A program made the position numbers and the translations under genes. Source: CAJXII01 sp965242915 (GTDB lineage Bacteria; Campylobacterota; Campylobacteria; Campylobacterales; Arcobacteraceae). Taken from it: a stretch of DNA of 64,000 nt. The notes beneath the pieces are model-generated. The model saw nothing but the letters and a program-made list of their open reading frames with translations, had not been told where the DNA came from and ran no database searches. Numbering within the stretch: position 1 is the first letter of the stretch; each line of letters begins with the position of its first letter. Below, in pieces: positions 50,375 to 58,841 of the stretch. The stretch spans positions 23,707-87,706 of the forward strand of contig CBDETN010000020.1 in NCBI GenBank assembly GCA_965242915.1. The letters are read 5' to 3'.

Positions 50375-51943
50375 ATGAATAAAAAAATATTTATTGAAAT
50401 CCCAACTTGGCTGGGTGATGCTGTTATGACTACTCCTGCTATTGAAAATATAGTGGCTAATTATCCCGATTGCGAACTAACAATTTTTGGCTCATTAGTT
50501 TCTACTGTAATTTTCAAATATCATCCAAATGTAAAATGTATAATTATTGATAATAGTAAAGGGCAGGGGAACAGATATCTTAATCTTAGAAATTTAGCTA
50601 AAAGCGTAGGTAAAGCTCAAGGAAAGTTTGCTTCGCAACCGCTATTCGCTACTTTTGACATGGCTTTTAGTTTTAGAAAAAACTTTAGTACTAAGTTTTT
50701 ATTGTGGTTTGTTGATTCTGTGCAAAAGTTTAGATATGAAAGATATACTAAAAGACAACGACATCAAGTATTAAGATACAATGACTTTATAAATAAAAGT
50801 TTATCTACAGATACAGTGCCTAATGAATTGAAGATATACATTCCCACTCAGGAGAGTGAGAATAAGAGTAAAAAGCATACTAGTTCCCACTCTCCTGAGT
50901 GGGAACTTAAACTACCTACAATGGGTATTAATCCTGGTGCTACTTATGGAAGTGCAAAAAGATGGTACAGTCAAAAATTTGCAAAAGTAGCTGTTGAACT
51001 ATCAAATCAATATGATATTATTATTTTTGGCGGACCTGCTGAACTTGAAATGGCTAGTGATATTGAAGAATTATTAAAAAAAGAAGAGATTAAAAATTAT
51101 AAAAATTTAGCCGGAAAAACAAGTATTGAAGAGCTAATTACTAATATATCCTCTTTAGACCTATTTATTACAAATGACAGTGGTCCTATGCATTTAGCAG
51201 CAGCTTTTAAAATACCGACAGTTGCCATTTTTGGTCCTACTAAATACAAAGAAACTCATCAATGGCAAAATCCAAATGAGATGATAATAAAAAAAGATTT
51301 TAACTGTATGCCATGTATGAAACGAGAATGTCCTTTAGCAGGTGAAGAAAATCATCAATGTATGAAAGCTGTTAGTGCCTCTGATGTTTTAAATAAGATT
51401 TCTGCTAATATTACAGATGATAATAAAAAGAAAAAGATTTTACAAAAAGAATTTATAAAACAACACAATTTAAAAAAAGATACCAAGCTAATCTTATTTA
51501 AAGCAAATAACTTTAAACAAAATGGTATCACTGATTTTTTACATATAATTGCTAGAATAAGCAGTACTAATTTTAAAGCAATAGTGTGCGGAGATGATGA
51601 GTCATTAAAATATGCAAAAAGTGAAGCAGTTAACCTACAACTAAATGATAAAATAATTTATCTTAATGATATATCGATTAAAACTGCTGATATTTTTATC
51701 TTGCCAACAAATAATAAAAAGTTTGCAAAAAATGTTTTAAAAGCTATGGAATTCAAATGTGCAGTTTTTGCTCCAAAAACTAATGAAGCAAGTGTTTTAT
51801 TAGATATATTTGCAACAATGTCCAGTCCGGATGACCAAAATACTTCTCATAAAGTTGACGCTATTTTATATGATAATAAAGAATTAAAACAGATTCAAAA
51901 ACAAAATAAACAAAATGCAATTTCTTGGAAATTAAAAAATTAG
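50375..51943 (+). CDS. ADP-heptose:LPS heptosyltransferase (WaaF-like) with extra C-terminal domain
   Basis: Residues ~1-345 are a GT9 heptosyltransferase: IEIPTWLGDAVMTTPAIENI, GINPGATYGSAKRW, FITNDSGPMHLAAAFKIPTVAIFG and a Cys-rich loop CMPCMKRECPL. The remaining ~175 residues resemble the sugar-nucleotide half of a GT-B enzyme (KLILFKANNFKQNG…ADIFILPTNN) and are not part of standard WaaF. Two stretches of the GT9 part (near residues 80-94 and 155-178) are coded by palindromic repeats and look inserted. It probably acts on the inner core of lipopolysaccharide. Confidence 0.82.
   Translation: MNKKIFIEIPTWLGDAVMTTPAIENIVANYPDCELTIFGSLVSTVIFKYHPNVKCIIIDNSKGQGNRYLNLRNLAKSVGKAQGKFASQPLFATFDMAFSFRKNFSTKFLLWFVDSVQKFRYERYTKRQRHQVLRYNDFINKSLSTDTVPNELKIYIPTQESENKSKKHTSSHSPEWELKLPTMGINPGATYGSAKRWYSQKFAKVAVELSNQYDIIIFGGPAELEMASDIEELLKKEEIKNYKNLAGKTSIEELITNISSLDLFITNDSGPMHLAAAFKIPTVAIFGPTKYKETHQWQNPNEMIIKKDFNCMPCMKRECPLAGEENHQCMKAVSASDVLNKISANITDDNKKKKILQKEFIKQHNLKKDTKLILFKANNFKQNGITDFLHIIARISSTNFKAIVCGDDESLKYAKSEAVNLQLNDKIIYLNDISIKTADIFILPTNNKKFAKNVLKAMEFKCAVFAPKTNEASVLLDIFATMSSPDDQNTSHKVDAILYDNKELKQIQKQNKQNAISWKLKN
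50611..50656 (+). repeat. Possible family 1 palindromic insert in the heptosyltransferase gene
   Basis: GTTTGCTTCGCAACC includes the palindrome TTGCTTCGCAA, followed by GCTATTCGCTAC. It resembles the other family 1 copies in layout rather than base for base. It keeps the frame and adds about 12-15 residues (GKFASQPLFAT) before TFDMAFSF. Confidence 0.35.
50841..50905. repeat. Pair of family 2 hairpin repeats, head to head, inside the heptosyltransferase gene
   Basis: TTCCCACTC-AGGA-GAGTGAGAA (50841-50862) and TTCCCACTC-TCCT-GAGTGGGAA (50884-50905) are each hairpins. They are also inverted copies of each other, able to form one long stem around a 21-base loop. They are translated in frame (the polar segment TQESENKSKKHTSSHSPEWE) and equal the repeat at 6621. 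Confidence 0.65.
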
Positions 51944-51966
51944 TAGCTAATTTAGTAACTCAATAA

Positions 51967-51993
51967 TTAGCACTCATATATCAGTAGTGCTAA
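51967..51993 (+). promoter_or_regulatory. CIRCE operator (HrcA binding site) upstream of htpG
   Basis: TTAGCACTC, nine bases, then TAGTGCTAA: one mismatch from the consensus inverted repeat TTAGCACTC-N9-GAGTGCTAA. It lies about 30 bases before a TATAAT (52023-52028) and 80 bases before the htpG start, where a repressor would block transcription. HrcA itself is not in the window. Confidence 0.88.
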
Positions 51994-52073
51994 ATTTTAA
52001 GCAAAATCTCAATTTTCTTAGATATAATTTCCACTTAAATTTATACATAATACAATAATAAAAGGAAAAAAAT

Positions 52074-53972
52074 ATGGCTAAACATGAATTTCAAACAGAA
52101 GTAGGGCAGCTGCTTAAACTAATGACTCATTCTTTATATTCAAATAAAGAAATTTTTATACGAGAGCTTATATCAAATGCAAGTGATGCTATTGATAAAT
52201 TAGAATATTTAAAACTTACAGATGAAAAACTTAAAGGATTTAAAACAACTCCTCAAATTAACATTAAAATTGATGAAGCTGATAAATCAATTACTATTGC
52301 TGACAATGGTGTAGGGATGAATGAAGAGGAATTAATCTCTTCTATTGGTACTATTGCAAAGTCAGGAACTAAATCATTTGTAGAAGCAATGAGCGGCGAT
52401 GCAAAAAAAGACAGTAACTTGATCGGTCAATTTGGTGTTGGATTTTATTCTGTATTTATGGTTGCTGATAAAGTTGATGTAATCTCTAAAAAAGCCGGTG
52501 AAGATCAAGCTTATAAATGGTCAAGTGATGGAACAGGTAGTTTTGATTTAGATCCAGTTACAAAAGATGAAAGCGGAACTGTAATTTATATTAAAATGAA
52601 AGATGATGAAGTAAGTGAATTTGTAAGCAAATATAGAATTGAAACTATTGTTAAAAAATACTCAAATCATATACCGTTCCCAATTTTCTTAAATTACAGT
52701 GAAGAAATAACTGAAGAGTTAAGCGAAGAAGATAAAAAAGCAGGAAAAAAAGCTAAAAAATCTATGGAAAATAAAAGAGAACAGGCAAATGAAGCAACTG
52801 CACTTTGGAGACAACCAAAAGCAAAATTAAAAAAAGATGATTATAATGAGTTCTATAAAACTATCTCTCACGATAGTAGTGATCCAATGGCTTGTGTTCA
52901 TACAAAAGTTGAGGGTGTTAGTGAATATACAACATTATTTTATATCCCTAAAAAAGCTCCAATGGATATGTACCGAGTAGATTTCCAACCTGGTGTTAAA
53001 CTTTATGTAAAAAGAGTATTTATAACAGATGATGAGAAAGAACTACTTCCGACATACCTTAGATTTGTAAAAGGTATCATTGATAGTGAAGATCTGCCAT
53101 TAAATGTTTCAAGAGAACTTTTACAAGAAAATAAAGTTATGGCAAATATTAAACAATCTTCAATTAAAAAGATTTTAAGTGAAATTAAAAAATTAGCGAA
53201 AGATGAAGATAAATATGTTGATTTTATTGCTGAATATAACAGACCTTTAAAAGAGGGTGTTTATCAAGACCATATGAATAAAGATGCTATTTTAGAGCTT
53301 GTTAGATACAAATCAACTAATGATGACTCTAAGATGACTAGCCTTGCTGATTATAAGCAAAGAGCGAATACGGAGCAAAAAGCAATTTTTTATATCATAG
53401 GAGAAGATGAAAGAGTATTAAGAAATTCTCCACTACTTGAAAGTTATAAGAAAAATAATATTGAAGTTCTTATTTTAGATGATAAAGAGATTGATGAAGT
53501 TATAACACCAAGCATAGGTCAATATAAAGATTGGGATATGAAAGATGTTACCTCTTGTGAAGCTCCTAAAACAGAACAGTCAGAAGAAGAAGCAAAAAAA
53601 GTTGAAGAAAAATTTAAATCAATAATTGAAAAAATTACTGGTGTTTTAGGTGATGCCGTTAAAGAAGTTAAAACAACCAATAGATTAAGTGACAGCCCAT
53701 CTTGCGTAGTGAAAGATCCAAATGATCCAATGGCTCAAATGGCTGCTATGATGAAATCAATGGGGCAAGAAGTTCCAGAATCTGCACCAATTCTAGAAAT
53801 CAACCCAGACCATGAGATTGTAAAAAGCTTAAATGGCTGTGCTGATGATAAAATGATAGAAAATGTATCATGGCTTTTACTTGACCAAGCTAATATGGCT
53901 GAGGGTATTGAGATCAAAGATCCAGTTGCGTTTGTCAACAGATTAAATGAAGTGATGAGTAAAGCAATTTAA
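52074..53972 (+). CDS. htpG: Hsp90-family chaperone HtpG
   Basis: HtpG is the ATP-dependent bacterial Hsp90. The N-terminal GHKL domain shows IFIRELISNASDAIDKL, DNGVGMN and GQFGVGFYSVF. The middle domain has LYVKRVFITDD and LPLNVSRELLQENK, with the catalytic Arg. A full C-terminal dimerisation domain makes 632 residues. GGAAAAAA precedes the ATG. The CIRCE site suggests heat-shock control by HrcA. An IS256 begins 2 bp after the stop. Confidence 0.98.
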   Translation: MAKHEFQTEVGQLLKLMTHSLYSNKEIFIRELISNASDAIDKLEYLKLTDEKLKGFKTTPQINIKIDEADKSITIADNGVGMNEEELISSIGTIAKSGTKSFVEAMSGDAKKDSNLIGQFGVGFYSVFMVADKVDVISKKAGEDQAYKWSSDGTGSFDLDPVTKDESGTVIYIKMKDDEVSEFVSKYRIETIVKKYSNHIPFPIFLNYSEEITEELSEEDKKAGKKAKKSMENKREQANEATALWRQPKAKLKKDDYNEFYKTISHDSSDPMACVHTKVEGVSEYTTLFYIPKKAPMDMYRVDFQPGVKLYVKRVFITDDEKELLPTYLRFVKGIIDSEDLPLNVSRELLQENKVMANIKQSSIKKILSEIKKLAKDEDKYVDFIAEYNRPLKEGVYQDHMNKDAILELVRYKSTNDDSKMTSLADYKQRANTEQKAIFYIIGEDERVLRNSPLLESYKKNNIEVLILDDKEIDEVITPSIGQYKDWDMKDVTSCEAPKTEQSEEEAKKVEEKFKSIIEKITGVLGDAVKEVKTTNRLSDSPSCVVKDPNDPMAQMAAMMKSMGQEVPESAPILEINPDHEIVKSLNGCADDKMIENVSWLLLDQANMAEGIEIKDPVAFVNRLNEVMSKAI

Positions 53973-53974
53973 GA

Positions 53975-54127
53975 GGGACTGTAAATCTAACTGTGTAAAT
54001 CCAAAAATATGATTATTTGATAAAATATCAAATATGAAAAATATTAAGGATTTACATAATGAATTTATTAAATACAGAAGAATTAAAAAGACAAATAGCT
54101 AATGGAACATTTACAGGATTAGATGAT
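53975..54127 (+). mobile_element. IS256-family element, left-end fragment
   Basis: The left terminus GGGACTGTAAATC and the first 22 codons of the transposase (ATG at 54060, MNLLNTEELKRQIANG) are followed at 54128 by IS3 copy A4. The remaining 1.2 kb of this IS256 is not on the other side. Confidence 0.88.
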
Positions 54128-55450
54128 TATAATACCCCAAGAAGACAAGACAACTTTTTCTAAATCCTTATTCTCTTTTTCACCTGTTACCTTATGCCAC
54201 AATTTCAACTAATTTATCATAATCCTTATTATTAATTTTTAAACTATCATAATAAAAACTCATTGGTTTTTTATAATTTAAAGTTTGATGAAATCTTTTA
54301 TGATTATAAAAATCAATATAATCTTTCACATCAGTTTTTAACTCTTTAATTGTGTTATATTCATTTAGATAAATTCTTTCAACTTTTGCACTTCGCCAGA
54401 ATCTCTCTATACAAATATTATCAGTAGCTCTACCTTTACCATCCATTGAGATAATGATGCCATTATCTTTTAAAGTCTGTGTATGGATATGACTTGTGTA
54501 TTGACTGCCTTGATCTGTATTAAATATTTCAGGTTTACCATATAGCGATAATGCTTCATTTAGAACATCCATTGTTAAAGCTGAATCCATAGTGTTGGAT
54601 ATTTTCCAAGATAGTACAGCTTTAGAATACCAATCAATTATAGCTGCTAAATAAACCATGCCGCCATTAATCTTGATATATGTTATATCCGTACTCCATA
54701 CTTGATTTGCTTTTACTATGTCAACTCCTCTAAGCTTGTAAGAGTATTTTTTATGTTGCTTATCTGGTATTGATAGATTTATTGGTTTAACTGCTAATAT
54801 TGGCTTTAAACCCATCTATTGTCTATATTTATAAACAGTATTCAAACTTATATTGTATCCATCTTCTAAAAGTTGCTGATGAACTTTTAAAGCTCCATAT
54901 ATTGGTATTTGCTCATAAATATCATTTATCTTATCTTTGAGTGATATTTTATGCTTATTTTCTATAGGCTTATAATATAAGCTGCTTGGATTTAATTTTA
55001 TAAGTTTACATTGAGTTGATACTGAAATATATGTTAGCTTAGACTCTATCAACTCTTTTTTATTAGATAAGTCCAAGCTTTGTAGCTTTTCCTCAAGCCA
55101 TTCCTTTTCAACTGTCATATCTTTGCATAATCATCTATTTTAGATTGTAATTTTAAGTTTTCGTCTTTATATTCTTTGATAGCCTTTGCAGGCTCCATTG
55201 CCAACTCTGCATTATCCAAAAATATCTTCTTCCAATTTTGGATATTTTTAGGTGTTATATTATTTTTACTTGCTATCTCATTTAAAGTCTTTTCACCTTT
55301 TAAAACTTCTAAAACAATTTTTGTTTTAAATTTTGCTGTAAATATTCTTCTTTTTGTACTCATTTTTTACCCCTATTAAATATTTTATTATTTTAACTTT
55401 TTAGGAATAAGAATCTTATTTTTTCGTTCTTATTTTCTTGGGGTATTATA
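54128..55450 (-). mobile_element. IS3-family element type A, copy A4 (minus strand, 10-bp deletion)
   Basis: It is 1323 bp because 10 bases are missing in the coiled-coil region (near 55120). The left flank is IS256 and the right flank is the left end of IS3 type B, so this is a junction between two unrelated elements, without target duplication. Confidence 0.92.
54192..55363 (-). pseudogene. IS3 type A transposase with nonsense codon and frameshift (copy A4)
   Basis: Codon 186 (Glu in RQEMG) is TAG (54816-54818), directly followed by ATG. A 10-bp deletion also shifts the frame around codon 83. The nonsense codon is shared with copy A5, and the deletion is private. The catalytic part (207 residues from MGLKPIL) remains open and could be translated by reinitiation. 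Confidence 0.9.
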
Positions 55451-55526
55451 TTTTCTACTTTCTTCATACTTTTATTTTAACTTAGATTTATTTAAGTTCT
55501 AAGTATGAATTAGTGTAGCCAGATCA
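55451..55526 (-). repeat. Left-end fragment of IS3 type B
   Basis: This piece reads, in complement, from the terminal TGATCTGGCTACAC to the first bases of orfA, matching 32339-32414. It is cut by IS3 copy A4 on one side. Confidence 0.85.
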
Positions 55527-55643
55527 CTTGAAGGTGGAGTATTCTCGCACATGAAAAATATGATTAGTTTACATCGTGGATTAACCAAAAGTATGAAGCT
55601 TATGTTGGTTGATTTTTATTTACTAAATTATCAAAAAAAGTAA
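55527..55643 (+). pseudogene. Transposase C-terminal stump (IS1249/IS256-like)
   Basis: The last ~38 residues, LEGGVFSHMKNMISLHRGLT…LLNYQKK, resemble the C-terminus of transposases of the IS1249 type. The upstream part was removed where the IS3 type B end begins. Between 55644 and the tRNA promoter nothing else is visible. Confidence 0.5.
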
Positions 55644-55721
55644 TTATTCAGGCGCCCATATTTTTCATTAAGTCACTTTTCATAAGTTTTTATAATTTAC
55701 ACAAAATTAATAAAAATATAC

Positions 55722-55750
55722 TTGACAAAATAACATTTTTCTACTATAAT
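55722..55750 (+). promoter_or_regulatory. Strong sigma-70 promoter of the tRNA-Asn genes
   Basis: TTGACA (55722-55727), 17 bases, TATAAT (55745-55750): both boxes match consensus perfectly, with ideal spacing, 26 bases before the first tRNA. The GC-poor region between fits a stable-RNA promoter. Confidence 0.88.
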
Positions 55751-55776
55751 TCCTCCTCTTAAAATAAGATACAGAT

Positions 55777-55851
55777 TCCGGCATAGCTCAGCGGTAGAGT
55801 AGATGACTGTTAATCATTTGGTCCCTGGTTCGATCCCAGGTGCCGGAGCCA
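55777..55851 (+). tRNA. tRNA-Asn (GTT), copy 1
   Basis: Acceptor stem TCCGGCA/TGCCGGA, D arm with AGCGGTAGAG, anticodon loop CTGTTAA with GTT at 55809-55811, T arm with GGTTCGATCCC, and an encoded 3' CCA (GCCA). The cloverleaf is complete. Confidence 0.95.
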
Positions 55852-55881
55852 CTAAAAATCATGTTTTAAGTATTTTCAAGT

Positions 55882-55956
55882 TCCGGATTAGCTCAGCGGT
55901 AGAGTAGATGACTGTTAATCATTTGGTCGCTGGTTCGATCCCAGCATCCGGAGCCA
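55882..55956 (+). tRNA. tRNA-Asn (GTT), copy 2
   Basis: Same core and anticodon GTT as copy 1, 30 bases downstream, with encoded CCA. Differences are compensated: acceptor TCCGGAT pairs with ATCCGGA, and in the T stem GCTGG pairs with CCAGC. This indicates a functional paired structure rather than decay. Confidence 0.93.
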
Positions 55957-56093
55957 TTACAAATACTTATATTCCAAACAATAACTTTATTGTTCGGTGC
56001 CAATTTGGTGCCAATTCGTCACACAGCATTTAAAAAGATAGCTCGTTTTTTCTTATCTCTTTTAATATATTTATTACTTCATAATTGGCTCCT

Positions 56094-56305
56094 TTATTCG
56101 ATATCAATATGTTCTGCATATTTATCTAAATCTCTTAACTCTTTTTGTGCCATTCTTTTTGCAGTAAATGGACTAAATCCAAGAACATCTTCATCTACAC
56201 TTTGTTCAATTAGTTCATCATATTCCCTTATTTTTGTATCATGCCAAACCACCCAAGAAGTAGTATAATAAAAACTACAAGAGTAAGGTTAGGTATATTG
56301 TACAT
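56094..56305 (-). pseudogene. Overlapping small coding remnants downstream of the tRNAs
   Basis: Two minus-strand frames are seen. One codes a 25-residue hydrophobic peptide (56228-56305, LTLVVFIILLLGWFG). The other, open from about 56285 to a TAA at 56094-56096, reads WHDTKIREYDELIEQ…KELRDLDKYAEHIDIE and lacks a start codon. They could be one frameshifted gene or two remnants. No family recognised. 55957-56093 holds a tandem TTGGTGCCAAT-like repeat and nothing else clear. Confidence 0.35.
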
Positions 56306-56500
56306 CCTTGTTGAAACCGTTATTGTACATTGTACAAAAATGAGTCTGGGAAGAAGATAAATAACTAAACTAAAAAACTTGAGTGGAAACAGAGTCGGTA
56401 GAAAATATCAGACTGCATTTACAAGAAAAAGTAGGTTTAGTGTATATATCACATAGGCAAAAGCCTATGCTACCGAACTCTTCACTTAATGGAGGTTCTC

Positions 56501-56700
56501 GTGGATAATTATATCGGAATTGATGTTGCGAAGTCAACATTGCAAATTTATATACCATTGAATAAAATGGATTTAGAGTTAGAAAATAGTCCTGATGGAT
56601 TAAAAAAGTTATATAGTAAATTAAAAAAACTATATGGAAAAATAAAAAAAGATATTGATGAAATAATATTTGTATATGAATCAACAGGTAGTTATTCTAC
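56501..56700 (+). pseudogene. IS110-family transposase, N-terminal fragment cut by IS3 copy A5
   Basis: GTG at 56501, eight bases after GGAGG, starts VDNYIGIDVAKSTLQIYI, with the first Asp of the DEDD catalytic domain, and reaches IIFVYESTGSYS with the Glu. The IS3 element begins at 56701 and the rest is missing. The 150 bases before it (with AAAAGCCTATG/CATAGGCAAAAG-type palindrome near 56450-56470) are probably the IS110 left region, where family members encode their guide RNA. Confidence 0.8.
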
Positions 56701-58033
56701 TATAATACCCCAAGAAAATAAGAACGAAAAAATAAGATTCTTATTCCTAAAAAGTTAAAATAATAAAATATTTAATAGGGGTAAAAAATGAGTACAAAAA
56801 GAAGAATATTTACAGCAAAATTTAAAACAAAAATTGTTTTAGAAGTTTTAAAAGGTGAAAAGACTTTAAATGAGATAGCAAGTAAAAATAATATAACACC
56901 TAAAAATATCCAAAATTGGAAGAAGATATTTTTGGATAATGCAGAGTTGGCAATGGAGCCTGCAAAGGCTATCAAAGAATATAAAGACGAAAACTTAAAA
57001 TTACAATCTAAAATAGATGATTATGCAAAGATAGTAGGTAAAATGACAGTTGAAAAGGAATGGCTTGAGGAAAAGCTACAAAGCTTGGACTTATCTAATA
57101 AAAAAGAGTTGATAGAGTCTAAGCTAACATATATTTCAGTATCAACTCAATGTAAACTTATAAAATTAAATCCAAGCAGCTTATATTATAAGCCTATAGA
57201 AAATAAGCATAAAATATCACTCAAAGATAAGATAAATGATATTTATGAGCAAATACCAATATATGGAGCTTTAAAAGTTCATCAGCAACTTTTAGAAGAT
57301 GGATACAATATAAGTTTGAATACTGTTTATAAATATAGACAATAGATGGGTTTAAAGCCAATATTAGCAGTTAAACCAATAAATCTATCAATACCAGATA
57401 AGCAACATAAAAAATACTCTTACAAGCTTAGAGGAGTTGACATAGTAAAAGCAAATCAAGTATGGAGTACGGATATAACATATATCAAGATTAATGGCGG
57501 CATGGTTTATTTAGCAGCTATAATTGATTGGTATTCTAAAGCTGTACTATCTTGGAAAATATCCAACACTATGGATTCAGCTTTAACAATGGATGTTCTA
57601 AATGAAGCATTATCGCTATATGGTAAACCTGAAATATTTAATACAGATCAAGGCAGTCAATACACAAGTCATATCCATACACAGACTTTAAAAGATAATG
57701 GCATCATTATCTCAATGGATGGTAAAGGTAGAGCTACTGATAATATTTGTATAGAGAGATTCTGGCGAAGTGCAAAAGTTGAAAGAATTTATCTAAATGA
57801 ATATAACACAATTAAAGAGTTAAAAACTGATGTGAAAGATTATATTGATTTTTATAATCATAAAAGATTTCATCAAACTTTAAATTATAAAAAACCAATG
57901 AGTTTTTATTATGATAGTTTAAAAATTAATAATAAGGATTATGATAAATTAGTTGAAATTGTGGCATAAGGTAACAGGTGAAAAAGAGAATAAGGATTTA
58001 GAAAAAGTTGTCTTGTCTTCTTGGGGTATTATA
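56701..58033 (+). mobile_element. IS3-family element type A, copy A5
   Basis: It is full length (1333 bp) with the standard ends. The left flank is an IS110 gene and the right flank the left end of IS21. It is in opposite orientation to copy A4, 1.25 kb away, with the tRNA genes between them. Confidence 0.93.
56788..57969 (+). pseudogene. IS3 type A transposase with nonsense codon 186 (copy A5)
   Basis: The only lesion is GAG to TAG at codon 186 (57343-57345), followed directly by ATG, so the sequence reads TAGATG. This leaves a 185-residue DNA-binding half and a 207-residue catalytic half. Reinitiation at the ATG could produce both parts as separate proteins. The same change in A4 shows that it spread after it arose. 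Confidence 0.9.
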
Positions 58034-58240
58034 CTCCTAATATTTTTAGAAGTGTAGTTTAATATGGAGAATATCTCAAACTTAAATTAGTTTTAATCCA
58101 GCAAATAAACTTAATTTAAACTTTCCTATCACTTTTTTATTAAAAGTGTCCAGATAAAAAGTGATACGGTGTCTTTTTGTTAACCGCTAGGGTGTCTTTT
58201 TAGAAAGTGATATGGTGTCTTTTTGGGAGTGATTTTTGCA
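58034..58240 (-). mobile_element. IS21-family element, left-end fragment (207 bp)
   Basis: It matches 38608-38814 of the complete IS21 with one short difference near 58136 (TTATTAAA for CAACCAAA), up to the terminal TTTTTGCA at 58240. It carries the multiple GTGTCTTTTT repeats but no istA. It had inserted into orfB of the IS3 type B that follows. Confidence 0.88.
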
Positions 58241-58441
58241 AATAAGCCCATATAATCGCTCTAGTTTATCTTTTAGCCGTCTTGTACCATATTTGCATCT
58301 ACTTTGAATAAATATAATCTCTATTAACTCATTAAGTTTATCATCTACTGTTTTAACTATACATCCATTATTAATCCAATGATAATAACTTGAAATATCT
58401 ACTTTTAATATTTTGCACATTAGATTTTTATTGAAGTTCAT
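58241..58441 (-). pseudogene. IS3 type B OrfB, N-terminal fragment
   Basis: MNFNKNLMCKILKVDISSYY to RLYGLI match the OrfB start at 32739. The frame then runs into the IS21 end and stops at 58187, giving the same foreign tail (CKNHSQKDTISLSKKTP) as the interrupted lipoprotein. That shared tail defines the IS21 border. Confidence 0.88.
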
Positions 58442-58467
58442 TTTATTATCTTTTATCCAGGTATACT

Positions 58468-58782
58468 TTATTGAACTTCTTTCGCAAAGTATACTGCTGC
58501 TTTTTTTAATATATCACGCTCCTGCCTAAGTAGTTTAGTTTCTCTTCTTAGCCTTTTATTCTCTTGTTCTAAAGTTTCTTTGGGAGTTTTGACTATAGAT
58601 TTAGTTAAATCTTGATTGGCCTTTTTATATTCATTCATCCAATTATAAATTGTCTTAGGATTTACATCTAAATCTTTAGCAATTTTTAGAACTGAATCAC
58701 CATTATTTAAAACCAACTGTATTGTTGAATCTCTAAACTCTCTTGTATATTGACTATTTTTCATATTTTCTACTTTCTTCAT
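58468..58782 (-). CDS. IS3 type B OrfA (second copy)
   Basis: The intact 104-residue helix-turn-helix protein differs from the copy at 32398 by Ser for Leu in the NNGDxVLKIA segment. No functional OrfB follows, so it could only affect related elements in trans, for example as a repressor, as OrfA proteins of some IS3 elements are known to do. Confidence 0.88.
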   Translation of the reverse strand: MKKVENMKNSQYTREFRDSTIQLVLNNGDSVLKIAKDLDVNPKTIYNWMNEYKKANQDLTKSIVKTPKETLEQENKRLRRETKLLRQERDILKKAAVYFAKEVQ

Positions 58783-58841
58783 ACTTTTATTTTAACTTAG
58801 ATTTATTTAAGTTCTAAGTATGAATTAGTGTAGCCAGATCA

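Larger units (their letters stand above)
58241..58841 (-). mobile_element. IS3-family element type B, left-hand part
   Basis: The terminal TGATCTGGCTACAC (complement, ending 58841), complete orfA and the first ~67 codons of orfB, cut by the IS21 end at 58240. The left neighbour is a chemoreceptor gene interrupted by this IS. Confidence 0.9.

Noticed and set aside
54128..58033. Copies A4 and A5 as the ends of a composite transposon carrying the tRNA genes
   Set aside because: The outer flanks (IS256 and IS21) show no common target duplication and both transposases are broken; rearrangement explains the layout better.
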